NCBI GenBank assembly: GCA_029204225.1
Contig: CM055100.1
Span: 2,197,334-2,253,333 of the forward strand
Direction of reading: 5' to 3'
Origin: Diphasiastrum complanatum
Lineage: Eukaryota; Streptophyta; Lycopodiopsida; Lycopodiales; Lycopodiaceae
Length of the DNA: 56,000 nt
This document shows positions 23,638 through 35,600 of the stretch, piece by piece. Each line of letters opens with the position of its first letter. Positions within the stretch are counted from its first letter, which is position 1. The position numbers were made by a program, and so were the translations under genes. The notes below the pieces were generated by a model. That model had not been told where the DNA came from. It saw only the letters and a list, made by a program, of their open reading frames with translations, and made no database searches.

Positions 23638-26045
23638 TTTCGTGTCCTTTTTGCCACACCTCTACTCCAAGGCAATAATGCATCAGGTTGAGATCTGTCA
23701 TCTCGAATTGTTCCATGAGGTCTTTCTTGATCATGTCTATCATCTCTTGATTATTTACCGTAATAATCAAGTCATCAACATAAAGAACAATCAAAGCAAC
23801 CATACCATCAAAGCATAAGACATATAGATTTGGATCAGAATGTGTTCTCACCATCCCCTTTGAACAAAAGTAGGCATCAATCCTGCTATACCACGCACGT
23901 GGTGCCTGTTTAAGACCATAAAGCATTTTCTTCAAGCGACATACTTTATTCTCCTGTCCCTTTGCTACAAAGCCTTTAGGTTGATCCATGAGCACTTCTT
24001 CTTCTAACTCACCATTTAGAAAAGCAGATTTCACATCCATCTGATGCAAAGGCAACCAAAATGTGAAGCTAAAGCAACAAGTAGACGTAGAGTATTCCAC
24101 TTACATACCGGCACAAAGGTCTCCTCATAATCGATGTCTTTACTTTGTGCATACCCTTTGATCACCAATCTTGCCTTGTGTTTTGCTATACTACCATCTG
24201 CATGGTACGTAGTCTTGTATACCCATTTGCAACCATTGGGTTTCTTGCCAACTGGTGGTTCTACTAACTCCCATGTGCTATGCTTAGCAATTGACTCCAT
24301 CTCCTCTCCCATGGCCTTGACCCAAATGTCATCATCCTTCGCTTCATCATAAGTCGAAGGTTCTTTGCTTTGAATAATGCTAGATAAGAGAGCATAATTT
24401 GCTTCATACCTTTCAGGTTGTGTCTTCTCTCTTGTTGATCTTCGTAACTCTCCCTGGCTAGATGATCATGGAAAGTCATCCATGTCGTGGCTCTCCAACA
24501 ATCTCTCAAACCACTTAGGGAGCTTCCTGTCAGGTGATCGGCTTCCTGATGGAAATGTATCCCACGGTACATCCTTCTCCTTGCATTTGTCACCTACACC
24601 TTCAATCCTTCTTGCACCAAAAGGTTTGTCCCTACCTCTCCAACCTGTCTCTAGAGGTTGAGTAGTAGTATCTTGAGATGTATCCTCATGTTCATCACTT
24701 GGAAGGTCAATGAATGAATCATCATCAGGAGGTATCCTCACTATACCATACTTCCCACTGGATGTGTCTATCTTCTCAGCATCCTTGTCTTCATACATCT
24801 TGGATTCATCAAAGATAACATCATGGCTTACATGGATTTTGTTTTACACTGGATCAAAACATCTATAGCCCTTCACACGATCATCATATCCTAGGAATAT
24901 ACACTTGATAGATTTTACATCAAGCTTACGTCTCTCTTCCTTAGGCATGTGTTACATCCAAAGATTCGCAAGTGGTTCACCTTTGGCTTCTTCTTCGTGA
25001 ACGCTTTCTTAGATGTTATCTTTGGTATGGCAATGGTAGGACTTCTATTTTGAAGATAGACTGCCGTACTGCATACTTCTGACCAAAAATCTTTTGGTAG
25101 TTTCATCTCAGCTAACATAGATCTGGCACTTTCCACAATCGTACGATTCTTGCGCTCAACTACAGCATTGAGAGCATGAGTATGTCTTTTGATCCCACAT
25201 TGATTACAAAGATCATTGAATTCATTAGACTTGTACTCACCTCCACTATCTGATCTTAGGACTTTGATCTTCCTACCTGTCTGATTTTTGACCAATGCTT
25301 TGAAGCTCTTGAAATTGTCAAATGCATCCGATTTCTTCTTCAAGAAGTAGATCCATGTCTTAAGTGACATATCATCAATAAAGGTCATGAAATAGAAGGC
25401 TTTACCTAAGGACATGGTCCTCATAGGCCCGCATAAATATGTGTGGATCAAATCCATGATGTTCTTTGCTCTTGCAACACCACCTTTATTAAACTTCTCT
25501 CGATGCTGCTTCCCATATACACATGATTCGCACATCAATGATACAAGTCCATGTTGCCCCTTGATTGTAGCATTCAACCTGTACAATTTTGTATTGGGCT
25601 CCCTTATTCCATCCGCAATAACTTTGAACTTTTGGTTCACAATCTTTCACAAAGCAACGATCATGGGCAAATTTTACTTTCAACTTTTGATCAGTAATGA
25701 CTCCAACAGAAAGTAGATTTTTCTTCAAACATGGTACATAAAGTACCTCCCTGATCTACTTTTGTCATCAGGTAGTTGGATTGAAACGGTGCCTATCCCC
25801 TCGATCTTGCACACACATTATCCAACACTTTCTAGCTACTGAACCAATTCTTGTTACCTGTCACGTGTCTTGTGGCTCCTGAGTCAATATACCACGCTTG
25901 ATCATCTTGATTAGATGACAATGCAGATATGAAGATGCTAGAGTCTTCAATCTCACTTCATCGACAAGGTTACCTGCCTGCTTTGGTTTCCCCTTGTCTT
26001 GTTTCACCAGGAATTTGCGACATTCACTCTTCCAATGGCCCTTTT
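23638..26045 (-). pseudogene. Ty1/copia gag end, integrase and RT (5' part of a split element)
   Basis: Minus strand from 26045: second half of a CCHC zinc knuckle (KKGHWKSECRKFLVKQ), then the pre-integrase segment (LKKNLLSVGVITDQKLKV). Integrase follows: CESCVYGKQHREKF, TFIDDMS with Asp, VLRSDSGGEYKSNEFNDL with Asp, NAVVERKNRT with Glu. RT comes last: [83 protein letters not shown], ending LGVEVWQKGHE at 23638. Frameshifts near 25560, 24900 and 24080 and stops near 24850 and 24470 break it. It is cut on the left by the chromovirus and on the right, inside the zinc knuckle, by a small LTR-like unit. Confidence 0.9.
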
Positions 26046-26191
26046 TGTTAGAAATCCATAAATCATAATATGGATGGACAGACTAGGATTCGAACCTAGG
26101 ACCTCCCTCTCATACTGGATAGGATGCTCTGCCATTGAGCTATTCGCGTTGTTTGATAGTTCTCTCTAGAGTGTGGATTGATATTCCAACA
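26046..26191 (-). mobile_element. 146-bp LTR-like unit carrying a tRNA-like segment (TRIM or solo-LTR candidate)
   Basis: On the plus strand it starts TGTTAGAA and ends TTCCAACA, a near-perfect 8-bp terminal inverted repeat with TG...CA ends. On the minus strand a run GCTTGAGGGGGGG directly precedes TGTTGGAATATC, the normal arrangement of polypurine tract and 3' LTR start. It therefore looks like a very short LTR of a minus-strand copia-type or TRIM element. I see no matching copy or primer site within 500 bp, so it may be a terminally truncated or recombined remnant. Confidence 0.6.
26073..26147 (-). other. tRNA-like sequence (A and B boxes) inside the small LTR
   Basis: On the minus strand TAGCTCAATGGCAGAGC gives a good D-arm and A box, and CTAGGTTCGAATCCTAG forms a perfect T-arm and B box, spaced as in a tRNA. 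The acceptor halves do not pair (the 3' strand TCTGTCC faces GCGAATA-type sequence) and the anticodon arm is weak. I regard it as a tRNA-derived promoter of SINE type, not a working tRNA gene. Confidence 0.6.
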
Positions 26192-26305
26192 CCCCCCCTC
26201 AAGCCACACTTGGTTGGGGTCCTAGTTGTCACCTGCCCTATATGAGGTGCTCGTTCATGTGAATGACGTATGTGAGAGGCTCCACTCGTCGATCTCCATA
26301 ATTAG

Positions 26306-26348
26306 AATGGGCTGCGGGTGAAGCACAACCCTAAACCCGGAGCCCATT
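26306..26348 (+). promoter_or_regulatory. Telobox flanked by inverted site-II-like TGGGCT elements (SC35-like promoter)
   Basis: The telobox AACCCTAAA lies at 26327-26335, between AATGGGCT (26306-26313) and its inverted copy AGCCCATT (26341-26348). Telobox plus TGGGCY (site II) combinations are well known in promoters of plant genes for translation and RNA handling in dividing tissue. The cluster lies about 250 bp before the SC35-like start codon. Assignment as promoter is inference from motif and position. Confidence 0.6.
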
Positions 26349-26473
26349 CTTGACGTCAAAAACCGGCCAAGCCAGGTGAACGTCAAACATCGGCCAGGTG
26401 AACGATCATGTGAAGAGGCCCTAAGGGAGTGATTTGTTATCCCCATACAGCCATCCATTATTTTTTGGCGCGT

Positions 26474-26520
26474 TGAGCTTTTTCTTTTTCTTTTTCTTTT
26501 TCTTTCTTTCCTTCTGCAGC
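26474..26520 (+). promoter_or_regulatory. Pyrimidine-rich tract in the presumed 5' untranslated region
   Basis: Five CTTTTT-type repeats followed by TTTCTTTCCTTCTGCAG lie 70-115 bp before the start codon. The tract could be a Y-patch-like core promoter feature, a leader pyrimidine tract, or the 3' splice site of a leader intron, since it ends in CTGCAG near 26520. The sequence alone does not decide. Confidence 0.4.
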
Positions 26521-26591
26521 AGTGGAGGTTTGATCCAGACCTTTTGCATCTGATCGCTGCTGCTGTTCTGCTGCAGTTCTTGCTTCCGACG

Positions 26592-26667
26592 ATGTCGCAC
26601 TTCGGTAGATCTGGCCCTCCCGACATCAAAGATACCTATTCCTTGCTCATTTTGAACATAACTTTTA
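26592..26667 (+). CDS. SC35: SC35-like exon 1
   Basis: This exon encodes residues 1-25 and the first base of codon 26, up to the RNP2 strand (SLLILNITF). The donor is GTAAGC at 26668. Confidence 0.9.
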
Positions 26668-29600
26668 GTAAGCATCCATCCCTCCATCTACTTGTGCATT
26701 ATTTTCGCTCTTTTCCGGTGCGCCGTCCTTTCTTCAGTCTTGTGCAAATCATTCACAGTCAAAAGAAATAAGGTGTGAGGCGATAAATCATCATGTTTAT
26801 ATTCTGCAAATCATTCACATAATATATAGCCATTTATGTGAGGCCATAAATCATGTAGGGTATCTCTCTTGGCTGAAATGCTCTGTGAGACCATAAATTA
26901 TTCGAACAAAAGCCATAATATGGTTTCGGAAAATCTTTTGATAAAGCACCTTTCAGTTAGTATTTCTGTTGCTGTACTATGGTTAGGGTTTGAGTGCTTA
27001 GGGTTTGTACCGTTCAAGTTAGCACAGCTTGTCAGTACTTAAGGCTTGTAGTGTGATAGTTGGATTGATGCAGTGTTTACAGCCCCGTCAAATTTAGATT
27101 TTCAGAGGGCTCAAAGGGCTACTAATTTAGGATAGTTGTTGGATTCCGCCTCGGAGCACCTTTTAAATTCGTTTCACTGTTCTTGTAAATGCTGCAGGAA
27201 CCAGCGCAGACGACCTTTTCCCTCTCTTTGACAGATACGGCAAGGTCGTTGATGTTTTCATCCCTAGAGATCGAAGGTTGTAAGTTGGGGAGTGTTGGTT
27301 TTTGTGCGTATTATCATTTTTCTGGCACTTTATTATGTCTAAGTATGCCCCCAACTGATGATATGAAATTTTAAAATAGCCTCTTCGAGAATCTCAAAAT
27401 CAGTTTGTTACAAATCTTTTGTTCAAAACCATTTATTGCATGCACATTGTATTGCATCTGGGGTTTGGCTTTCTCTTATTTTCGTGACTTATATCTCTGT
27501 TGAGATGGCCATATCTTGCAATTTATCTTGGGACAATGTGGCAGGACTGGAGAATCTCGTGGTTTTGCATTTGTACGCTATAAACATGCAGACGAAGCTC
27601 AAAAAGCTATGGAGAAGCTGGATGGTATGTATGTCTTATGGCAACATAATATTAGTCTGGGAAGGCTTCAACATGGATAATGAGTAACTTGCGCTTTTGG
27701 CAATTCAATTGGTACAAGAAACAAAATTATCAAGTATTGAAACTCAATTGTCATTGTCATGAAACATCCTAGTTGTGTATTTCATTGTTTTTGCAATTTT
27801 AGCTTAACGATATTATCAAGACTTGGTTTTTGGCAACAATTGCGTAAATACCACAGATCCGTCAATACTTAAGAAAAAATTGATGCAAGATACTTTGAAG
27901 TTGTTGATTCGGAATTGAGTTTCTTCCAACAATCTTCAATCTCTGCTTTTAATGTAACTCATGCAATCATGTGTATCCATTCATTGAGGGTTGATAGCTT
28001 CTTAAATTTCTAATATTTGGGAGCAATGTTTTGGCCAATCTGATTTCGTTATTTTTCTATGTTGCCCTTATTTTGCGTTTTATGAAGTTCTTGCTTCGCA
28101 AATGTTGAGGTAATATAGATTTGTTTATCACCTAATGCTAAAGCTTTCCTGTCGGGTGGAGCTTAGGAGTTTCTCTCATGTTGGGTGGAGCTTAGGAGTT
28201 TCTCTCAATTGGTTTACATTGGATGTTGCTTATTGTTATGTATAAATTTTTTTACTTGGCAAGGACACATTTTTAGGCATGTTTTGGTCATATACACCCG
28301 CTGCTTTATGGGTGGTTATCTCAATGCATGGTGCATGTTAAACAAAGAGTCTAGAGTTGGGAATGCAAATATTGGCTTCTGTTCAATATAATGTCATTGT
28401 AGATTTGTGCTAACTAAAAATATCTTGGTTTTCAAACTTAGTCAAGCATTGACTGGCCTCTCCTTACCATAAGAGCCCTCAGTCCACCATCATGGTCCAA
28501 AAGAGTGTTGCGAATGTTATAACCAAGGCTGTTTCACATAACTATGAGCACCTTAGTAGGAATGATTTGGCAAGTAAATCACCTAGTGGCTAGTTTCAGT
28601 AGTGGTGTGTTGACTATGTAAGGATTAGTAGGCTTCTATTTATTGCTCGAGACTAGGAATATTATTCATTCAAAACATCCATTTTTGGTTTATTTTGTGG
28701 GCCCTTAAGGGGCTTCAACAAGTGGCCAAATGTCCCCAAATTCAGGTAATAGGCCTCAAACGTGAGTCAATTGGGCTCATTTCATCAGGTTCTTTGATAT
28801 ATTAAAGCCCCTGGTATACCTACCTCCTAACTAGTTTGTGTGTGGCTCAAATTGGAAGAAAAAGCCTAGCAAAAATCAAGAAATAGTTTAAGTTTCAAAC
28901 AAATTTAACATTCCAAATGTCTGGTGGTAACATTGCATGGAATCTAGATGATGAACATTGTAGAGTTTTAGACAATAGAAATGATTATTGTAGTTTGTGA
29001 AGTTTGACTTTGTCTATTGTCATGTGCATTATGATTATGTGAACACTAATTTGGTTTTAAATTTTTACCAGGAGCAATTTAAGTTGCATTGGAACAACGT
29101 TCCGGAGGCATAGGGTTACGGAACGCTCGTTCCGAAACATAGCATTCCGGAATGTTGAAACTCCGGGAAAAAAACTTTTAAAACTGAAAAGAGAGTAAGA
29201 TTAGTCCTTATAGGCTATTATCTAATTGGTACAAGAATTTTGTATCTTTTATTGTTCTACTTGTTGGTACACATTTCTTTTACAAATTTTTAGACGCTTG
29301 CACAATTTTTCTACGATGGGTTACCATTCGTTGCTGAGTTCATTGAACTTCATTCTAATATTTTCATTGTTACCTTGATTGAATAGTAAAATTATAGGTG
29401 TAGCAGCTATCACTGTGTATTTTTCATTAATTTCACAAGTTTGAGTGAGCAGTACCTTGTACATAATTGTTGCTCATTATTTGCTAGATATTCATCTACC
29501 AATGCTATCTATATTTGAAGACTTGCAACTCAGATGAATAATTTTGAGAGAACATATCTATGCAGAAAATATATGACATTATGCTGCAGTTGATTGCTTA

Positions 29601-32600
29601 TATGTAGCCTTTCTTATCATAGCCTTCCATTCGTGTTCCTCCTTGTACTGTTCCTACTACTCAGGCTCCCAACTTCACAAAGTCTCAGTTATTCATGACT
29701 CCAAGGACCTTATTGTTTATTTTGGGTCATTGTAAGTAATAAACTAGGACATTGGTGGTTGAAACTTGAGACATAATAATTGGAGATGTATCCAAATAGC
29801 ATTATATAGAAGACACTTGGAAATGAATTTGTCCAGAGTGAATAGGGTTGGTGCAGATTTGTGCAGAGTGAATGTGATTGTTGAAAATTTGCATAATTAT
29901 ATGTTACAAGTGATAAAGGATATTAGTCACTGTATTATCTTTCTTTTGCACATCTATATAATAATGTTAGTAAAATTAAAGTTTTTAACATGTTGTTACA
30001 TCTTGATTTTGGAAAGCTTAGAATATGATATTTGATGCAAGGTATTTAAATGTGTTTTAGATGCTTTTTTATGGCTATTTTTCTTTTCTAAGACATCTAA
30101 AAAAATTTGCAAAAGAAACCCAAAAAAAAAAAAGATTTCGGAATGGAGCACTCAGAAATTTTTGGAACGTTCCGGAACGCAGCGCATCTATGGGAGCAAT
30201 GAACTATATGTACTCATTAGCAATCTAAAATTCATTAGAAACATTGTAGACATTCGATATCAAAACATTTCCCCGCTCGATTCTTTTTGGATGGACCCAA
30301 TTCGAACCACAATTCATCAGTTCAAAACATTTTAATGCCGAGCCAAGTGGAAACATAACTTTTGTGGATGATAGTTGGTTTGTGCTCAAGCAACAATTTT
30401 AGCCAAATACTTGTAAGTACTAAAAATTCAAGGTTCACAATTTGATATTTTGCTAGTGTGATTTTCATGCTAAGTATTGGCAGTAGTAGAGTTTAAGATT
30501 GTGATGTTGTACAAGTGGTAGTCTGTTACGAGCTCGTAACCAGTGCCGAACCCTAGGGAACACAGATAGGTCAGATACCACAGTCAGGGTCGTGTCCAGT
30601 GTACATGACCAACAGGGCAAGACAATGTGAGTAGTGTGCCCCAGCACGGTCCATAGCCATGGCAGGCCTAACACAGCCTAGGGACCCTGTCAGCAGGATA
30701 GGGCCCCCAGTTGGGTCCCGACGTGCAGTCGACCACGTCAGTGCCACGTGGCCGACACTTGGCAGTTGCATGCTACCAGTCCTCACACTGGGCTAGGAGG
30801 GGCTTACTCTATATCAGGGAGTAGGCAAGGTTGGGTGGATCAGTGAGTGTTTGCCCTACTGTGGTGTTAGGATCTATTACACTGGTATCAGAGCCATCTC
30901 CTTCTATGGGAGCTCAGTTTCAGCAGGGGAGAAATCCATCAGAGTGCATAGCAACTATGGTTAATATGCAAAGATAGATAGAGCAGGGTCAGCGCTGGAG
31001 AACCAGCTATCTATGGTGGAAATCTCCGTAGGATTACTTGTTTTTACAGTAAAATTTGGATCAGCTTTCTAGGCCAGGTCCAGCGCTGCCAATCAGGGTT
31101 TAAACTTCGATTTTGGAGTGGAAATTCCGGATTTTGGAGCGTTTTCAAGTCAGGAAGTTTGATGCAGACCAACGCTGTCAGAGCAGCCTCCTTCCTTGAG
31201 TTTTGAGTGGAAATCAGTGACAAATTGAGCAAGATTTGAAGCGGATTTCTACAGCAGGTCCAGCGCTGGACAGTAGGGGATAAATTTTAGAATTTATCCT
31301 TGCATTTCAAAGGTTTTCTAGAAGTCTGAGCTTCAGACTTGTTTGTCACAGACCAGCGACCTACCAGCTGAGGTCAAATCAGAGATTCAAGCGGATTTTT
31401 GAGTCTAAATGTGGACAAATTGAGATGCTGTCAGACCAGCGAGGGGGGATAGCAAAAGTTTCAGATCTTGTTGCACATTTTCCAACCTCAAATCAGATTG
31501 AGAAAGAAGCTGAGAAGGGCTTTTTTGTATTCTCTCTGTGGAAGTACAGTTCTCAGAAAGAGCTAAGTTTCCTTTCCCTTGTACAGTTGTAAATTAGTCT
31601 TTTAGACTTTTTTTTCCTTCAGAAGTTAAGGTAGCTCTCTTTCAGTTCCGAAGATGACCACTCCTCAGGGACCTGATCAACCCTCGGAGAGAGGCTTCGA
31701 CGAACTTGAAACAGAAGCCTTGGCTTATAGAAAAGGGAAGGAACCCATGGAAGTAGAAGAACAGGAACAGTTCGCCGAAGAACTCGACGAACTGGTTACC
31801 AAGGAGCAGTTCCTCCAATTGGTAACAGAAGTGGATGAACTGAAGCTGGCATTAGCCAATTTCAAGTCCAGTGTGGACGACTCGTTCGCTGAACTCAAAA
31901 ACTTGATTTTGAGCTCCGCGAAAGGAAGCCTTCCCTCCACTTCTCAGTTATCCCCTTCTCCACTTCCATCAGTTTCGGGTGAGACTTTACGGTCTCACCC
32001 CAGTGTTTTTAAAGATTTAAAGCCTCCTACTTTTAATGGGGAAGAGAAGGATAGAAATGCAGATATTCTACAAACCTTCCTCAGCAAATGGAAGAACATT
32101 CATGCTCTTAAACAGACCCCTGACCATTTGCAAGCAATTGAGGCCAGTCTTTCCTTAGGGCCTATGGCCTATAAGTGGTGGTTAAATCTCCAGGAGACTG
32201 GGCAGACTCCCCGGTCATGGAAAGCTTTTGAAGAAGCTTTCCTAAGAGAATTTCTACCAGAAAATGAACTGGATAGAGCCTGGGAAGCCTAGGAAAGAAC
32301 AGTAATGGATAAATCCCTCATCCAATATATCTCGCAGTATCCAGAAGCAATTTTAAAGATTAAAAATATGGATGACTATCAGAAAATCAGGGGATTTGTC
32401 CGTGGCCTCAAAGATGAATATAAAGTAGAGGTCCAGAGAAACTCGCCTACTACCCTTGAGCAAGCTCTCAGATATGCTCAAATCTATGATGATTCAGTGG
32501 GTAGGAAGAGAGCGAGATAGCAACCACTTTCTGAGCAGCTTCCTCAGAAAGACTTTCAATTTAAAAAGAAATTTTTAAAAAGAAAGAAAGAAGATAAATT

Positions 32601-35600
32601 TAAAGGTGAAGCTCCTCAGAAACGCCCTTCACTCATATAGCCCTTAAAACCTGATGATTTTGAGAAAGCCAAACAAGAACGTTTGTGCTTTGTGTGTATG
32701 GGCAAGGGACACACAGTCAGACAGTGTCCCAAGGGGCCTTTCACTAAAAAAGATAAAAAAGATAAAAAACAAGTTCATCTTGTTCAGACTGTATGTTTCC
32801 CCAGTGACTCGGCAGCTTCCGAGATCAAAGTGTATCATGAAGATCATGAACACTGTTGCCAGCTGACCTCTGCAATGCTAGCGAGACCCTTCAGCTTTGG
32901 GCCGCATGACCTAGTACGTATGCATGGGAAAGTTGGTAACCAGTCAGTAAGAGTCATGGTTGATGATGGGGCAACCCATAATTTCATCAACCACACCCTG
33001 GTTAAAAAGCTTAAACTACCAGAGGTACCTAGTCAGCATAGGTACATAGTTGCATTAGCTAAGGGTGAAGATAAAAAAATATGGGAAACTATGGTAAGTA
33101 AGTTAAATCTTGGTATTCAGGGGTACCAAGATGAAATAAAATTTCAGATAATGCACCTGGATCGAACAGATATTGTTCTCGGGAGAGATTGGCTCTACAG
33201 TTTAGGACCTTCCCTCCACAGAAACTATCAGGAGAACACCCTCAGCTTTCAGCATAAAAGCCGAGAGATCCAGTTGCATGGGGAGCATGATGTTCCCAAC
33301 AGCCCTATGGTCTGCAGTTCAGAGCTCTGTCAGATAATCGGAGACGAAGACCATCAGGTATTCTTATGTGACTTTCAGTTTATTCCTGAAGTTTCTATTT
33401 CCAGTTCTATTCAGCAGAAAATCAGTAAATTAGAAACTTTATTGTCTAAATTTAAAGATGTTTTTCCTGAAGATTTGCCACATGGTTTACCACCTAGCAG
33501 AGAGGTAGATCATGTAATAAACCTAGTACCAGGTACAGCACCTGTTTCTAAACCTCCGTGTCGGGTCAGCCGAACAGAGGATGAAGAAATAACTAGGCAG
33601 TTAACAGACTATCTTGGGAAAGGCCAAATTCAGACCAGTAGTTCACCATGGGCCTCACCAGTCCTATTGGTGAAAAAGAAGGAGGGGTCTATGTGTCTTT
33701 GCGTAGATTACAGAGCCCTCAATAAAGTCACAATTAAGAATAAATACCCTATGCCTCGGGCAGACGAGTTGTTTGATCAACTCGACGGGGCTAAGTTTTT
33801 CAGTAAAATAGACCTCAGATCGGGATATCATCAAGTCCGTATAAAATCGGAAGATGTCTCGAAAACAGCTTTTAGGACTCGTCACGGTCATTATGAGTTT
33901 AAGGTGATGCCATTTGGGCTCACAAATGCTCCAGCTACCTTTATGACCTTGATGAACAGTGTCCTCAGACCATACTTGGGTAAGTTTGTAGTCGTATTTT
34001 TAGATGACATCCTCGTCTACAGCAAAACGAGGAAGGAGCATCTAAAACACCTCAGAAAGGTGTTTCGACCGCTCAGAAAGCATAAGCTTTATGCTAAACA
34101 ATCCAAGTGTGAATTCTTCGTTGAAGAACAAGCATATTTGGGTCACATTATCTCTTCAGATGGGATTAAGATGGACCCAAATAAGGTTAAAGCCATACTC
34201 AGTTGGCTGAGACCTCAGAATATTTTGGAACTTCAAATCTTTCTTGGTCTGGCGGGATATTACAGACGATTTGTCAAGGAATATGCTCAGATAGCAGTCC
34301 CTATGACAAATCTTCTTAAGGGGAAGGGAAAGGAGTTCATTTGGGAGTCCGCACAACAGGAGAGCTTTGATGCTCTCAAAACAGCCTTAGCTACAGCACC
34401 AGTCTTAAAAGTCGTCGACCCCAATCAGCCATTTGTGGTCGAAACAGATGCTAGCGACTTTGCAGTAGGCGCTGTGCTAACTCAGGGTGGACGACCAGTT
34501 GCGTTCGAGAGTAAAAAATTCGAGCCAGCTCAGACTAGGTACAGTGCCTATGAAAAGGAACTCTTTTCTATAGTCCATGCCCTTAAGACTTGGAGGCATT
34601 ATTTGTATGGTGCCAACTTTGAGGTCCTGACAGACCATGAGAGTCTCAGATACCTTTGCAATCAACCTGAGCTTAGAGGTCGGAAAGCTCGTTGGGCAGA
34701 GTTGATGCAAGAGTTTGACATGTCTATCAGATATAGGCGTGGAAAATTCAATACAGTAGCAGATGCTTTTAGCAGAATGCCTATGATAAACGAGCTGAGT
34801 TTTACTCAGATTCGTAATGAGTTACTCGAGTCCTTGAGAGGGAAATGCCAGCATGATGCATTCTTCTCTATTATCTGGAACTCAGTCCATAACAGACAGT
34901 TACAGACTCCAGAACCAGTTCTCGGGGCTGGTGCCAGTTCATCCAAGAATACGGCAGCTTCCGTTGAGGATGATGATGAGTCCGAGTATACGTCGTCAGA
35001 TGACGTTGAGGATTCTGAGCCTGTATTACCCAAGCAAACCCCTGTGGTTGAGGGTCAGTTGACTCAAGGATTCAAATGGAAACAGTATTCCATTCAGGAT
35101 GAGTACTTGCTCTATAGAGATAGAGTATGTGTCCCCAATTCAGAGGATTATAGGCAGCAGGTCCTATATGAATGTCATGACAATCCTAGCGCGGGACACC
35201 CAGGCATACAGAAGACCTATGAGCTTCTTCGTAGGCAATTTTTCTGGCCCAATATGAAAAAGGACGTCCACCAGTATGTAACCAGTTGCCAGAAATGTCA
35301 AGTAAATAAAGCAGAGCGTTTAAAGGCAGGAGGGTTGTTGCATCCCTTAGAAATACCAGCTGGTAAATGGGAGAGTATCTCCATGGATTTTATAGTAGGC
35401 CTGCCTAAAACCCAAAAGGGTAATGGCGCTATATGGGTCACAGTTGACCGTCTGACCAAAATGGCTCATTTTATTCCGACCAAAACAACCGTTAGAGCTC
35501 CAGAGTTAGCGAGGTTGTTTGTAGACGGGCTATTTAAATTGTACGGTCTACCTTCCGGCATGGTCAGCGACTGGGACAGTAAGTTTACTGGAAATTTTTG

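Noticed and set aside
26073-26147. Functional tRNA gene on the minus strand
   Set aside because: The T-arm and D-arm are good, but the acceptor stem does not pair and the anticodon arm is poor. It also lies inside an LTR-like unit.
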